This document shows positions 21,638 through 32,570 of a stretch of 64,000 nt of DNA, in pieces. Position numbers and translations under genes: made by a program. The stretch spans positions 12,209,579 through 12,273,578 of the forward strand of contig OX463816.1 of NCBI GenBank assembly GCA_949825045.1, in the 5' to 3' direction. A model generated the notes under the pieces. It ran no database searches. It had not been told where the DNA came from and was given only the letters and a program-made list of their open reading frames with translations. The DNA comes from Argyresthia goedartella (lineage: Eukaryota > Arthropoda > Insecta > Lepidoptera > Argyresthiidae). Position 1 is the first letter of the stretch; each line of letters opens with the position of its first letter.

Positions 21638-22418
21638 TTTCCTAGTGGGAAATCATCGATTCACGGACGGTTGTAGGGTTGTTTTTTTGCCACATTGTAG
21701 TTGGGAGATCTCAGATTGGCCGGCAATCAGTTTGTGAGTGAGTCTGTGGTCGGTATACCACAATTAAAGTTCATTTTCGGTTAGTGAAAGTATAATTGAC
21801 GATTTAGTTAACAATTATTATAAATTTGTAGTCGGAAACTACTCGGTGTGCATAAGAAACAGTCATTCGGTCGGACTATAGTATTGCAGTCGGGTTCCAT
21901 AGCATTGCAGTGTTATTTCGGATTACAGAGCAGGGTCAGGCTATTTAGGGGGTATTAAGCTGATTTTGCTGACCTCAGTAGAAGTGTGGGTCATATCGGA
22001 GGGGCCACTTCTAGAAGGTTCACGGCTACCTACATTATATTAAAAATAGCTTGGATTTCGGAATCCAGTGTGGTTTAGGGTGCTATATTGTTTAGGTTTA
22101 TAGTCTCGGAGCCCACCACTTATTATTTTTTAATAAATTTTATATTGTATTGTTTTTATAATCATTTTTTGTGGGTTATTTTTGTATTGTGTTTTATGGT
22201 GGCATTCTCTAATTGATTTAGAGTGTATATTTATAAGGTGTATGTCTACAGGGCGACCATATTAAATATGTTTTAGGATTTAATTGATTTAGTGGTTGCC
22301 TTAGTTTTGACAAATTAGTTTTAATTTCTGTGCCCAGCGCTGACGAGCAAGTGCTGGTCTCTGGCTATACTTAGTTCGGTAGTGAAGTATAGGACCAGAA
22401 ACAATTGAATCGGTAACC

Positions 22419-23704
22419 ATGGCACCTTCGCCCTTGACGGTACTGCGGTATGGTGTCCGTGAGGAGATGAGATGGCTCGCCCATACTCACAAGTATGTGG
22501 AGCGACCTGACATGGACGATGTCCTGCTCAAGCGTGTGGAGGACGCAATGACACGCGTCGGGAAGGTGTGTCGGCTGGCTGCGGAGGCTGAAGCTCTCGG
22601 GCTTACGGATGAAGCCTCGGTGGCTGCAGTGAAGCAGCTCTGCGCGGATGCTGACCAAGCGATGGAATGCTTGGGCGACATCGAGCGTCGCGCGGAAAAA
22701 ATTAAGCGGTCGCGACGGAATGACCGCGGGGAAGGTAACGGAGACCCACCCCCGAAGGGTGTTGTTGGACGGCTGCCACACCTGGAGATTCCGGTCTTCG
22801 GTGGGGCAATTGATGAGTGGCCGGCATTCATTAATTTATTCGATAGTTTGGTCCACGGTCGGGACGACCTGGACAACGCCTACAAGTTGGCCCAACTATT
22901 GATGGCACTGCGGGGTGAACCGAAGGAGTTGGTCGGTCACCTAACGGTCACGGCGGGCAAGCCCGGTCCATATTGTTTGACCGCTACCAACACAAACGGC
23001 GGTTGGTTGATGCGCAGCTGGGGAAGCTGTTTAGCATCCCAAGAGTAACCCGGGATGTTGACATCCGAGTACAGGTGCTCAACCCTGTGCTGGTGGCCAC
23101 TAAGGCCCTTCAGAACCTTGGTCTGCCGGTAGACCAATGGTCATATATTGTTTTGAAACAATTTGGCGTTTTGAATGCCGCGCCGTTGGGTGACGGCTGT
23201 GTGCACTGCGACAGTGCCGGTCATGAAGTGACCAGTTGCGCCAACTTTAAGGCGCTCGGGGTAGCTGCCCGCAGGAAGATAGTCTTCCGCCACCGATTGT
23301 GTTTCGGTTGTTTGGGGCCGCACACGCTCAGCGTGTGCTCGCGCGCGTTCCCCTGTGAGTGCTGTGGTGGCAAGCACCACATAGTGTTGTACCTGAATCG
23401 GTCAGGCCCTTCGGACGGTCACCAGGGCCGGACTCAGGTTGGTCGGCCACAGGGCCCAAGCAGGGCCGGACCCAGTCCCCCTCCGGGCAACGGGAGTCAC
23501 CAACGGGGTGACTGGGGTACCCGCGGGCGTGACACCCCTCCCCCCCCCCCCCCTCGGTGCTTAGTCTCGTGCAACCTTGTAAGACGGTTGGGCATTTCGG
23601 TAAGGGAGTATCCACATTCCATTCGGGTATTGGGAACACGGAAGTCGGTTCCGTTAAGGGAGTATGTCGGATTACTCTCTCGTCACGGGTGGATTCATCG
23701 GTGA
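22419..23704 (+). pseudogene. BEL/Pao gag region, frameshifted
   Basis: Starts at the ATG at 22419 after a leader of about 800 bases. The N-terminal part is helical and charged. Then comes the conserved gag block PHLEIPVFGG...EWPAFINLFDSLVH (about residues 125-150). Near 22965 the frame is lost, and homology continues in the frame running from 22973. That frame holds a CCHC knuckle (C-x2-C-x4-H-x4-C in CVHCDSAGHEVTSC), a second CFGCLGPH motif and a CECCGGKHH motif, all typical of the gag-protease boundary in BEL elements. A C-run at about 23536-23553 causes or accompanies the next frame change into pol. So at least two lesions separate gag from pol here. Confidence 0.85.
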
Positions 23705-26700
23705 ATCTGACGGTCACGGCATTAGTCATGCCCAATGTGATGGGCTCACACCCTAACGTACGGTTGTCGCCCTCGGTGCGACAGTTGGTCGCTGGGTTGT
23801 CACTGGCTGACCCGGAGTTCGATATTCCGGGCCCAGTAGACATTTTATTGGGTGTCGATGCCTTGGGATACCTGTTAGTGCCAGGTGTCCACGTGTTGCA
23901 GGCGACTGGTCTGGTTTCGGTCAACACCAGACTGGGCCATGCGGTAATGGGTCCGGTCATGCCGGCTGCCCCACGCCTAGCGACTGGTAGTCCCTTATTC
24001 GGTTCTGTACTCTCGGAGGTGATACAGAAGTTTTGGGAGGTGGAGGAACCACCTACGGTCCGCTGGTTGGACCCGGTTGAAGAAGAGTGTGAACAGTTTT
24101 ATCGGAACAATACTGGTCGCCTTCGGTCAGGTCGATTTCTCACACGTCTTCCATTCCGGAGTGATCGCCCACCGCTGGGCAGTTCACACCATGCAGCCGA
24201 GACGCGGCTTCTGTCGATGGTACGACGCATGAAGCGTGACGGGATTTTCTGGCAGAAGTACGTCGACTTCATGCGGGAATACGAGTCGCTCGGCCACATG
24301 TCGGTTTCGGGTATCGACTGGAAGTGTGAAGACCACTGCTTCCTGCCCCATCACGCGGTCTTGAGGACCCCGGAGGGCAAAATACGGGTAGTGTTCGATG
24401 GATCGGCATCAACATCTAACGGCATGAACCTGAACCAGTGTTTGCATTCAGGGCCGAAGTTGAACCATGACATCGCGGATGTTATCACACGGTTCCGTCG
24501 ACACAATGTTGTGTTTGTAGCTGACATCCGGATGATGTTTAGACAGACGGTAATTCACCCTGACGATAGACGATATCAGCTGATACTGTGGCGAGAGAGC
24601 CCAGATCAGCCCATCAGGGTGTACGAGATGAACACCAACACGTACGGGCTACGGTCTAGTCCTTATTTGGCGATTCGCACTCTGCGGGAGTTAGCGGATC
24701 GAGAACGGTTAAATTTCCCTAGAGGAGCAGCAATCCTGGAGCAGGATCTCTACGTTGACGATATCTGTACCGGTGCAGATTCCGTAGAGGAGGCGCTCGC
24801 TCGTCGGGACGAACTAGTTGAGCTCTTACGGGGTGGAGGTTATGAGCTCCGTAAATGGATGTCGAACTCTCCAGAGTTACTGTCTGGTCTTCCGGATGAC
24901 TACCAGCAGGATCCCCACATTTTTGAAAATTTGGAAAATCCAAATATGTTGTCGGTATTAGGCGTCCAGTACCAGCCGGTGTCAGACATGTTTTCGTATC
25001 GGGTCGAGTTGGACTCCCCGAAGGTCTGGACGAAACGGAACGTCCTTTCAACGGTGGCTAGGACATTTGATCCAAACGGGTGGATCACCCCGGTAACATT
25101 TCAGCTCAAGTGTTTTATGCAGCAATTGTGGTCTGCTGAGCTGAAATGGGACGACCCGATCGGCGGGTCATTGAGCTCAGAGTGGGACTCGTTCTTTTCG
25201 ATCCTCCCTGGCATCAATCGGATTTCACTGCCACGGAGGTTGGTCCCCACCAAACGATACACCGCCACCCTGCATGGGTTTTGCGACGCCTCGGAGAAGG
25301 GCTACGGAGCTGCGGTATATCTGCGTACGGTCGACTCCTCGGGGAGGTTGATGTGCGGTTGGTCATGGCCAAGAGCAAGGTTGCGCCGTTGCGCACTCGC
25401 CTGAACATTCCCAAATTAGAGCTTTCGGGAGCGGCTCTCCTGACTCGTCTGCTCAACCACACGATGACGGTTCTTCGTGGGTCAATAGCGTTAGAAGATA
25501 CGGTCTACGCTTGGACGGACAGCCAGATTGTGTTATGCTGGCTGAAGGCTACAGTTCACAAGCTGGAGATTTTTGTGGCGAATCGGGTTTCGCAGATTTT
25601 GAATTCGGAGGTTCCCTTAATCTGGAGACATGTTCCAGGGGAAATGAACCCAGCAGACTGTGCGTCTCGTGGGTGTCACGCTCCAGAGTTGGTTGAACAT
25701 CCCTTGTGGTGGGGTCCAAAATGGTTGACTCAAGCCGAATCGGATTGGCCAATGAGTCCACGCGTTACCTCGGCTAACGGCGCCTTGACAGTCGGTGTCT
25801 GTACGACGCAACCAGAGCCGGAAGAGGAGTTCAGCCTGCTGGGACGGTACAGCTCGCTCGACAAGCTGGTCAATGTGACCGCCTGGATCTTCCGATTTGC
25901 GCGGAATTGTCGCAATTCTGAGGCGCAACGGGTGCGGACACAGGTCTTGACACCACGGGAACGGAACCATGCGTTGTTCGCATTGGTACGGAACGTGCAG
26001 ACGGTGCACTTTAAGTCCGAATTGGACATTCTGAGACGCGGACGCGTCCAACTGAAGGGAGCTGTGGCTCGGCTCAACACGTTTATTGACCCTCAAGGAT
26101 TGCTGAGGGTAGGAGGTCGGCTGCGGAATGCCAACCTGCATTATGCGGCACGCCACCCGTTGTTACTCCCTAGGAAAGGGAAGTTGGTCGAACTGTTGAT
26201 ACAGGATCGACACATTCGGAATGGGCATATCGGATGCCACGCCTTGATGGCGTTTCTCCAGCGCGAGTTCTGGATTCTATCGGGAAGACGCTTAGTGCGT
26301 GGCGTCGTATTTCGGTGCCTGCCTTGTTATCGGGCCAAGGCGGCTACGATGCAGCCCCAGATGGGCGATTTGCCCTCGGATAGGGTTAACGAAATCCGGC
26401 CCTTTGCGGGTGTCGGAACGGATTTCGCGGGACCATTCATGGTCAAGTCTTCACAGCTACGGAACGCCAGATTAGTGAAGGCATACCTGTGTGTCTTCGT
26501 GTGCTTGGCCACGAAGGCAGTCCACTTGGAGGTGGTCAGTGACCTCACTACAGAGGCATTTATCGCATGTCTAGATCGGTTCGTCTCACGAAGGGGCCTC
26601 CCGACATTAATCCGTTCGGACAACGGCACAAATTTTGTCTGAGCCAGGCGATATCTGCAGGAGGTCACTCAATTCCTGAACGGTAACCAGAACGCCATCG

Positions 26701-27311
26701 GTACGGCTTGCTCCCGACGAGGGATTGAATGGGTTTTCAGTCCGCCGGGATGTCCTCATTGGGGAGGAATTTTTGAGGCTGCGGTTAAATCGGCTAAGTC
26801 GCACCTGACGAGGATCATCGGTGAGACCTCTCTACGCTTTGAAGAGCTTGCGACGCTGTTCTGTAAAATTGAGATGACACTGAACTCGCGTCCGTTGTGC
26901 CCGCTCAGTTCGGATCCAAATGATTTGGAAGCGTTGACGCCGGGTCACTTCCTGATAGGTCAGCCCCTTAACGCCCTGCCAGAATACCCATTCGGTGATG
27001 TTAAGTTAAGTCGGTTAACTAGGTGGCAGATGTTGCAGCAGATGGCTCAAGATTTTTGGAAACGGTGGTCCCTTGAGTACTTGCACATCTTGCAGCAGCG
27101 CCTTAAGTGGACTGACCGGACGAGCCCCCCTCAAGTCGGTGATTTGGTGCTCATTAAGGATGCGAACCTGCCATCATTGTGATGGAGACGAGGACGGATC
27201 GTCAATTTGTACACGGGTCGGGATGGCACGCCTCGATCAGCAGAAGTCAAGGTGGGGGACTCGGTCCTCAAGAGAGCGGTCGCAACACTTTCTTGCCTTC
27301 CTATTGATTAG
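23557..27311 (+). pseudogene. BEL/Pao pol region: protease remnant, RT, RNase H, integrase
   Basis: The frame 23557-25404 carries a retropepsin-like C-terminal part (PVDILLGVDALGYLL) but no visible D-S/T-G active site, which should lie just before, at the C-run. Reverse transcriptase follows with ADIRMMFRQ, YGLRSSPYLA and the YVDD box in DLYVDDIC. RNase H begins CDASEKGYG. A frame change near 25350 moves the reading to the frame ending at 26642, with IPKLELSGAALLTRLL, AWTDSQIVLCWL and GEMNPADCASRG (RNase H) and the integrase HHCC finger. Integrase catalytic residues are present as TDFAGPF, RSDNGTNF and GIFEAAVKSAK. In-frame stops TGA at 26640-26642 and 27180-27182 interrupt integrase and its C-terminal part. 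The frame would end at TAG 27309-27311, about 30 bases before the 3' LTR. No env frame is present. Confidence 0.92.
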
Positions 27312-27342
27312 GGACAGGTTCGGGCCTGTCCGGGCGGGTGAC

Positions 27343-27919
27343 TGTTTAATATTTATGCTTCGGAACGCACCGGTTTTCGTTGCGCGGATCGACCGCGAGT
27401 GATTGGGACATCACTAGCGGAAACGGAAGAGCAGCTGTCACTTGTACAGAGACGAGATGACGAGTTAGAGGTTATCTTTCTTGTCGTGAGAAAAAATGTC
27501 TGCACTTGGCGTCGGGCTTTGACTGTATGTTAGTGTAACAATTGTCTAACACAGGTGTCGGGCCTGGTCGGAGTGTTAACCATAATAATCGTCGGGAAAT
27601 AAGTAGATTCACGTCAGCGGTGTGAGTGATTCGTGTTGTGAAGGTTAAAGTTGTTCGGTCCCCAACTCGTCGCATTCGGACAGCGACTCCTCGTGTCGGC
27701 AAGCAACACGCCGGCGACAGCATCGGGCTACGACGAGAGTAAGATTCGAATCCTCTCCCCCCACACCTTGTGCTCCTTATCCCGTATTCCCGCCTCGAAT
27801 TGAGCTTTCGAATTCCGGTCTACGGCGTCATGGTCAGTACCACTTGCGATTCTCCCCGTGCTGGTGAAAACCACCCCCTCAAGATTCCACGCCGTTCGGT
27901 TGAGGCGTGGAATTAAACA
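27343..27919 (+). repeat. 3' LTR of the BEL/Pao element
   Basis: 577 bp, differing from the 5' LTR at four positions. The right copy of the CTCTG target duplication follows. Confidence 0.95.
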
Positions 27920-27924
27920 CTCTG

Positions 27925-28281
27925 TGACAAAACTGCATGGTCCATACCATCAGCGCACAGAAATTCGACGAGGGGCGATGGATCAAGTCTATCACTCGCC
28001 GGCGAATTTCCTTAGACAGAAACCAGTACCTGTTGTGAAGTCACTTAAAAAAAAGAAGGTACGGGGGATTTTCTTGCCGTTTTAAAATAAAATACTTGTA
28101 GTTATAAGTAAGTATATTTTTTTCTTTGAATAAGATGATTAATTAATAATTGAATCTGATTCTGAATGGGCGGGACACACCCCTTACTAAGTTACACAAA
28201 TCCACTTCAAAGCCGATACAGTTAGTGACATTAAACATTTAGAGAATCGGAACCTGTTTCCGCAGTTTTCAGTCGGTAGCG
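27925..28281. other. Flank of the BEL insertion; short open tail of unknown origin
   Basis: A frame crossing the LTR end stays open for 54 codons (to a stop at 28083-28085), with a KKKKVR-rich end followed by AAATAAAATA, which could be a poly(A) signal. I recognise no domain. It could be the tail of a gene or older repeat split by the BEL element, or chance. Confidence 0.3.
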
Positions 28282-28520
28282 TGACCGTTACATACACAAC
28301 ATATCTATCCTTCATACATCCAAATTATAGAGACAGTGTATAATATCAGTAGTGCAGATATAAAACCGCATCTGGCTGGACCATCGATCTCCATAGACCG
28401 GGGTGTAAAACATGGAGTCCCGTTGTCTCCAAAACTATTCACCTGCACCCTGCAGACCCTACAAGAAGTGTTTAAGAAGCTGGCGGTCCCGTGGGAACCT
28501 TCGCTAAATATCCAAGAACT
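28282..28520 (+). pseudogene. RTE-like LINE reverse transcriptase fragment
   Basis: Reads YNISSADIKPHL, then IDRGVKHGVPLSPKLFTCTL and a LQEVFKKL helix. This is the RT segment around the GVRQGDPLSPKLF motif of RTE-type and related LINEs. The following G-x-R/L-S-H-x-F-A-D-D block is missing: the frame breaks after WEPSLNI and a GVRIEGC segment appears. No endonuclease or tail is nearby, so this is a short, internally deleted remnant. The motif is clear; the clade is likely but not certain. Confidence 0.7.
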
Positions 28521-28582
28521 GGAGATTATTTTTAGGGGGGTAAGAATTGAAGGCTGTGCAGAGCGGCGGCCAAATATAGAAC

Positions 28583-28864
28583 GACTTTACTCATGAAACT
28601 TATATTTGCAAACGTGTACTTGTACATTCGTCATACCTCTATAAGAATTCATTGTTATCTAAAATTTATTATTATTGAATGAACCGGTTTATTATAAACA
28701 TTTCAGTTCAAATCCCACTTATGACTTTACTCATGAAACTTATATTGGCAAACGTGTTTCGTCATACCTCTATAATAATTCATTGTTACCTAAAATTTAT
28801 TATTATTGAATGAACCGGTTTATTAACCGATTACTTATAACATTTCAGTTCAAATCCCACTTAT
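28583..28864 (+). repeat. 140-bp tandem duplication
   Basis: GACTTTACTCATGAAACTTA starts at 28583 and 28723. Each copy runs through AATGAACCGGTTTATTA and TTTCAGTTCAAATCCCACTT. The second copy has a small insertion (TTAACCGATTACT) and a small deletion. No coding content. Confidence 0.85.
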
Positions 28865-28971
28865 CTCAAATGAAGAACATATATGATCTACCTAGTTAGG
28901 GTACCCGTCAAGAGTCGCCCCGTTACAAAAAAAGAAGTCCACGAGTAGGATTTATTCGGCTAGTATTTAAT

Positions 28972-29172
28972 CGCACAGCAAAAAAACTGATTTTCACAGC
29001 AAAAAAGGATCAGCAAAAATACTTTTTATGTTTTAAGTATTTTTGTTGTTCTTACATGTTCAACCTAATACGAAGAATAAAGGTTTCGCTCACAACCTTT
29101 ACCCTTCACCTAAGCTAGCGAAGTATGTTTTCCTGATATTTGCTGTTAAAATCAGTATATTTGCTGTGCAAA
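28972..29172 (+). mobile_element. MITE-like element with hairpin core (copy C)
   Basis: The left arm (28972-29010: CACAGCAAAAAAACTGATTT, CACAGCAAAA) is an imperfect reverse complement of 29133-29172 (TTTGCTGTTAAAATCAGTAT, TTGCTGTGCA). The hairpin cassette lies in the middle (29055-29125): TTCAACCTAATACGAAG, stem arms GAATAAAGG and CCTTTACCC, then CTTCACCTAAGCTAGCG. No coding content. Confidence 0.65.
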
Positions 29173-29894
29173 TCAGTATTACTGATTTCCCGATTTATTC
29201 GAGCGCGTGAGACTAAGATACTTGTTGCCCTACCGGCAAGGCTCTAGATGGAAAGCTCAGATGTGGAGGGATTACTAAACATATGTAAGGTATCTCCCAT
29301 ATCTTTATCTGACGCGCTCGAGTTGTTACTCACAAAATAGCCTCGTGGCCTCCCGGACTATTAGTAATAGAATGGAGTTAACAAAAACAAAGTTGCTGTG
29401 ATCAAATCGGTGTCATAATGAAAGTGTTTTTGAGAATAATGTCCCTAATTGTCCCTTAAAACTTGACTACACCAGGCTGTTACACCCCGAATATGTGTTA
29501 CATATCTTTAGTTGATTTTTTATTATTGAAAATAAGAACGTTGTTATGTTATCACAGTGTGCAGTAAACAGTGCAACAAAGGTGCATGTCGTTTTGTGAA
29601 TTGAATAGGTTTATTATTTCAGCAGTTGTGGTGATCTCATCGTTAAATAAATACATATTGAAAGTCTGTGCTGAAGTCACATTATGACATCATAGCCAAT
29701 ATGACGGAGAATAGAATACCTGGCTGAAAGTGCCCCAAGTGTGCCTCAACCACCCCGTACGGGCAAAGGCGTCACGTGACGCTATGTCAACCTTAGGATT
29801 GAAGTAACCCAACATGTTGTATTCAGATTGTATTTTAAGTAACTATTGACCGAGCGAGCGAAGCGTCCATTTTCGAGATTGGAAAAAAATGCTT

Positions 29895-30324
29895 TTGTCC
29901 GTCCTGTCTGTCTGTCTGTTCTCGCGTACAGGTCGCATTGTCCGTCCTGTCTGTCTGTCTGTTCTCGCGTACAGGTCGCATTGTCCGTCCTGTCTGTCTG
30001 TCTGTTCTCGCGTACAGGTCGCATTGTCCGTCCTGTCTGTCTGTCTGTTCTCGCGTACAGGTCGCATTGTCCGTCCTGTCTGTCTGTCTGTTCTCGCGTA
30101 CAGGTCGCATTGTCCGTCCTGTCTGTCTGTCTGTTCTCGCGTACAGGTCGCATTGTCCGTCCTGTCTGTCTGTCTGTTCTCGCGTACAGGTCGCATTGTC
30201 CGTCCTGTCTGTCTGTCTGTTCTCGCGTACAGGTCGCATTGTCCGTCCTATCTGTCTGTCTGTTCTCGCGTACAGGTCGCATTGTCCGTCCTGTCTGTCT
30301 GTCTGTTCTCGCGTACAGGTCGCA
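29895..30324 (+). repeat. 43-bp tandem array, 10 copies, no stop in any frame
   Basis: Ten head-to-tail units of 43 bp (TTGTCCGTCCTGTCTGTCTG, TCTGTTCTCG, CGTACAGGTC, GCA) with almost no variation: one unit reads CCTATCTG instead of CCTGTCTG. Since 43 is not a multiple of 3, each frame cycles through all three phases of the unit. None contains a stop, so long open frames appear in all six frames. They are artefacts of the repeat. The array ends in CCAACCGATTTTGACGAAAAT, a phrase common in insect transposons. Confidence 0.95.
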
Positions 30325-30409
30325 TTTTCCAACCGATTTTGACGAAAATTGGCATTGGGTACCTTGATGTTATTCAAAATTTTAGCTAATCGCAATTTTC
30401 AATTGGGGG

Positions 30410-30595
30410 GAAATAGGGAGGAAAAGGGGGGGGGGGAGGGGGGAAGTTTGCTGTAGCGTTATTTATCGATGGATTTCAATCACATTTAAGAAGCACAATA
30501 AGGACTTGATTCTACACTAATGTTGCGGAAAAAAACAAAAGTGGAGTGGAGGGGAGGAAAGGGGGGGGGGGAAGTTGCCTGTAGCGTTATGGAAG
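30410..30595 (+). repeat. Duplicated G-rich segment
   Basis: AGGAAAAGGGGGG...GAAGTTTGCTGTAGCGTTAT (about 30418-30462) recurs as GAGGAAAGGGGGG...GAAGTTGCCTGTAGCGTTAT (about 30554-30591), some 135 bp apart. Long G runs occur in both. Confidence 0.65.
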
Positions 30596-32523
30596 GTTTT
30601 TTTTATTTTGAAGCGAGATCTTCTGTTCTCACCGAACCACTAGTTAAAATTATCACAACAAGTATGATTAAAACGTCATGATGGCCCTAAACCAGTAAAA
30701 TTTGTGCTGGTTGGCGGCTGTATCGAATACCTTTGGTCGGTAATAGGTAGCAATCAAACTAGTTTACGGCCACCGTAAATGCAACTTTGTATAGGCTGCA
30801 ACGTATATCGGCTTTAGCTGTAATCTGGTATAATAATTACAAAATTGTTATTGTTTCTTTTTATTCTGAAAAATTTAAATTTATTATAAAGATGAAATAA
30901 TTAAAACCGGATTACGACCATGTGGTCGGAAACAACATTTTGATGGAAAACGCGGACCTGTTTGCCGACCAGCCAAAATCTGGAAAGAAGATATGAAAAT
31001 TCCGCAAGAACAAACATTTATTAACATATATTTCACATCGAATTAGTATAAAATCAAGTAAAGACGACATAATCTTACCTCTCCATAGTCTTCACCATGT
31101 TATTTTTATTTTGTTTATTGTATAAATTCACACGGTAAAATTTCTAATGGTAGCTGAGAATCTTTTTGGGCAGCTTCGTGGTTAGAATTGAAATCAAACC
31201 CAAAGTGAACTTATAACGCTATTTTTAGCGCTTATTTAAAAAATAATGTTGGACATATTGCTTATTTTTGAGGATGATTTGCTCAATGGTTGTAAAGGGG
31301 TGCTGGTTGGGTAACCGGTGATTTTACCCGTATCTGTGCCCAGACAGACACAGCCTCTACTTAGCCAGGTTACTAGTCACATGGCGCCATCTATGACATA
31401 TAAATGAAGATACATTTACAGCGCCATCTGATGGGAAGTAGCGAAATTAATGCGGTGCACTTGGAAACGTCGCTCTACATTCCACGATTTTGTTATCACC
31501 ACTCAATGGTAGACGTCGCTAGCTTGGTGCTTAAGCACGCGTGCCTGATTTTTTGCTTCTGTTTTCCTCTGAGTTTTAACGGATTTTCCTCAATTCAAGA
31601 AATGAGATTTGATTATTATTTTTGTTTACAGAGATTTCAATGAATGAGATGATTTGAATGTAAAACTTTCGAATGTAAACTTATGTATCTGAAATTGAAA
31701 CTCTACATTTTACTTTATGGCCTCACTATAACAGCTTGTCCTATGGAAACTTGGACACTACGATTTATGGATTAGTATGTATTTCCTTACCCACAAATTT
31801 CCTGGTGTAACAATAATAATTACCATATCGCGTTGGTAATTAACTGAAATTCTGAACTGAACTACCAAGGAACAACGTCTTTACATCATATTTTCCATCT
31901 TATGTATGGCCTACTTACTATTTAAAATCTTCATTCAGTTTCATTTCATGTAGTATTAACCTACCTATATTAACAGTATAAATTGGCAAATAAACGATTA
32001 TCATAACCTACATAATGCTTCCTTTTAAAAATAGTTTCGGCCATTATATTGTATATAAGGTAAAGTTTTCAGTACCATTAATTCATTAGTCAAGGTTTAT
32101 AATAAATGTAGGTAGGTATTCGTTAAAAATAGTACCTAAAATGTTGTTACTTTTTGGGTACTTATTTTAGCTTGTTGTGATTAAAATTCTATGCTGAGCT
32201 GCAGTTTGTAATAATTACAACTACCAAACATATGTTTACGCTTGAAACTTCTCGGTTGTAGTGGCTGAAAAAGTGACCAATATGTCCTGGAAACTTGAAA
32301 CTTGGCACTAGGGTGCATCATGAGGAGTATAGTAAGGGAAAAATGTAATTTCAGTTGATTGATTCACCGTTAAAAAAATAAAAAGCTGAGAAATGGCGAG
32401 CGGGAAGTTAAAATAATCGTACTGTACTGTTACGATTTAATTAATATTCGTTTTATACTATCATATTCATTAACTCTGTATTGCACACAAATGATTGAAA
32501 AAACCAGAAGTACATAAAATAGT
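30596..32523. other. Intergenic, no gene recognised
   Basis: AT-rich, with only short open frames such as 31404-31643 (79 codons, no domain). The motif GGCGCCATCT/GCGCCATCTGATG occurs twice near 31383 and 31420. I see no RNA gene. Confidence 0.5.
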
Positions 32524-32570
32524 GTACTAAGGCGAGCTTATCTCTAATAGAGATCTCTTTCAGCAAACCA
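32524..32570 (-). repeat. LINE 3'-tail repeat, copy 2
   Basis: On the minus strand: GGTTTGCTGAAAGAGATCTC, TATTAGAGATAAGCTCGCC. The same block occurs at 58636-58684, 39570-39620, 52551-52645 and 16921-17020. Confidence 0.65.

Larger units (their letters stand above)
21043..27919 (+). mobile_element. BEL/Pao LTR retrotransposon, structurally complete
   Basis: A 6877-bp insertion bounded by two 577-bp LTRs (21043-21619 and 27343-27919) that start TGTTTAAT and end AATTAAACA. It is flanked by a 5-bp target duplication, CTCTG at 21038-21042 and 27920-27924. Internal order is gag, zinc knuckles, protease region, reverse transcriptase, RNase H, integrase, the order of BEL/Pao elements, with no envelope gene before the 3' LTR. 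I count four base differences between the LTRs (21104/27404, 21250/27550, 21321/27621, 21531/27831), so the insertion is recent. Yet gag-pol is broken by frameshifts and stops, so this copy cannot move unaided as read here. Confidence 0.96.

Noticed and set aside
22371..26804. Several minus-strand frames of 60-210 codons across the BEL element
   Set aside because: Shadows of the GC-rich gag-pol on the plus strand.
27180..27342. An envelope gene in the BEL element
   Set aside because: Only about 30 bases lie between the end of pol and the 3' LTR, so there is no room for env.
29782..30395. Six overlapping frames of 117-186 codons
   Set aside because: All arise from the 43-bp unit, which has no stop in any frame.
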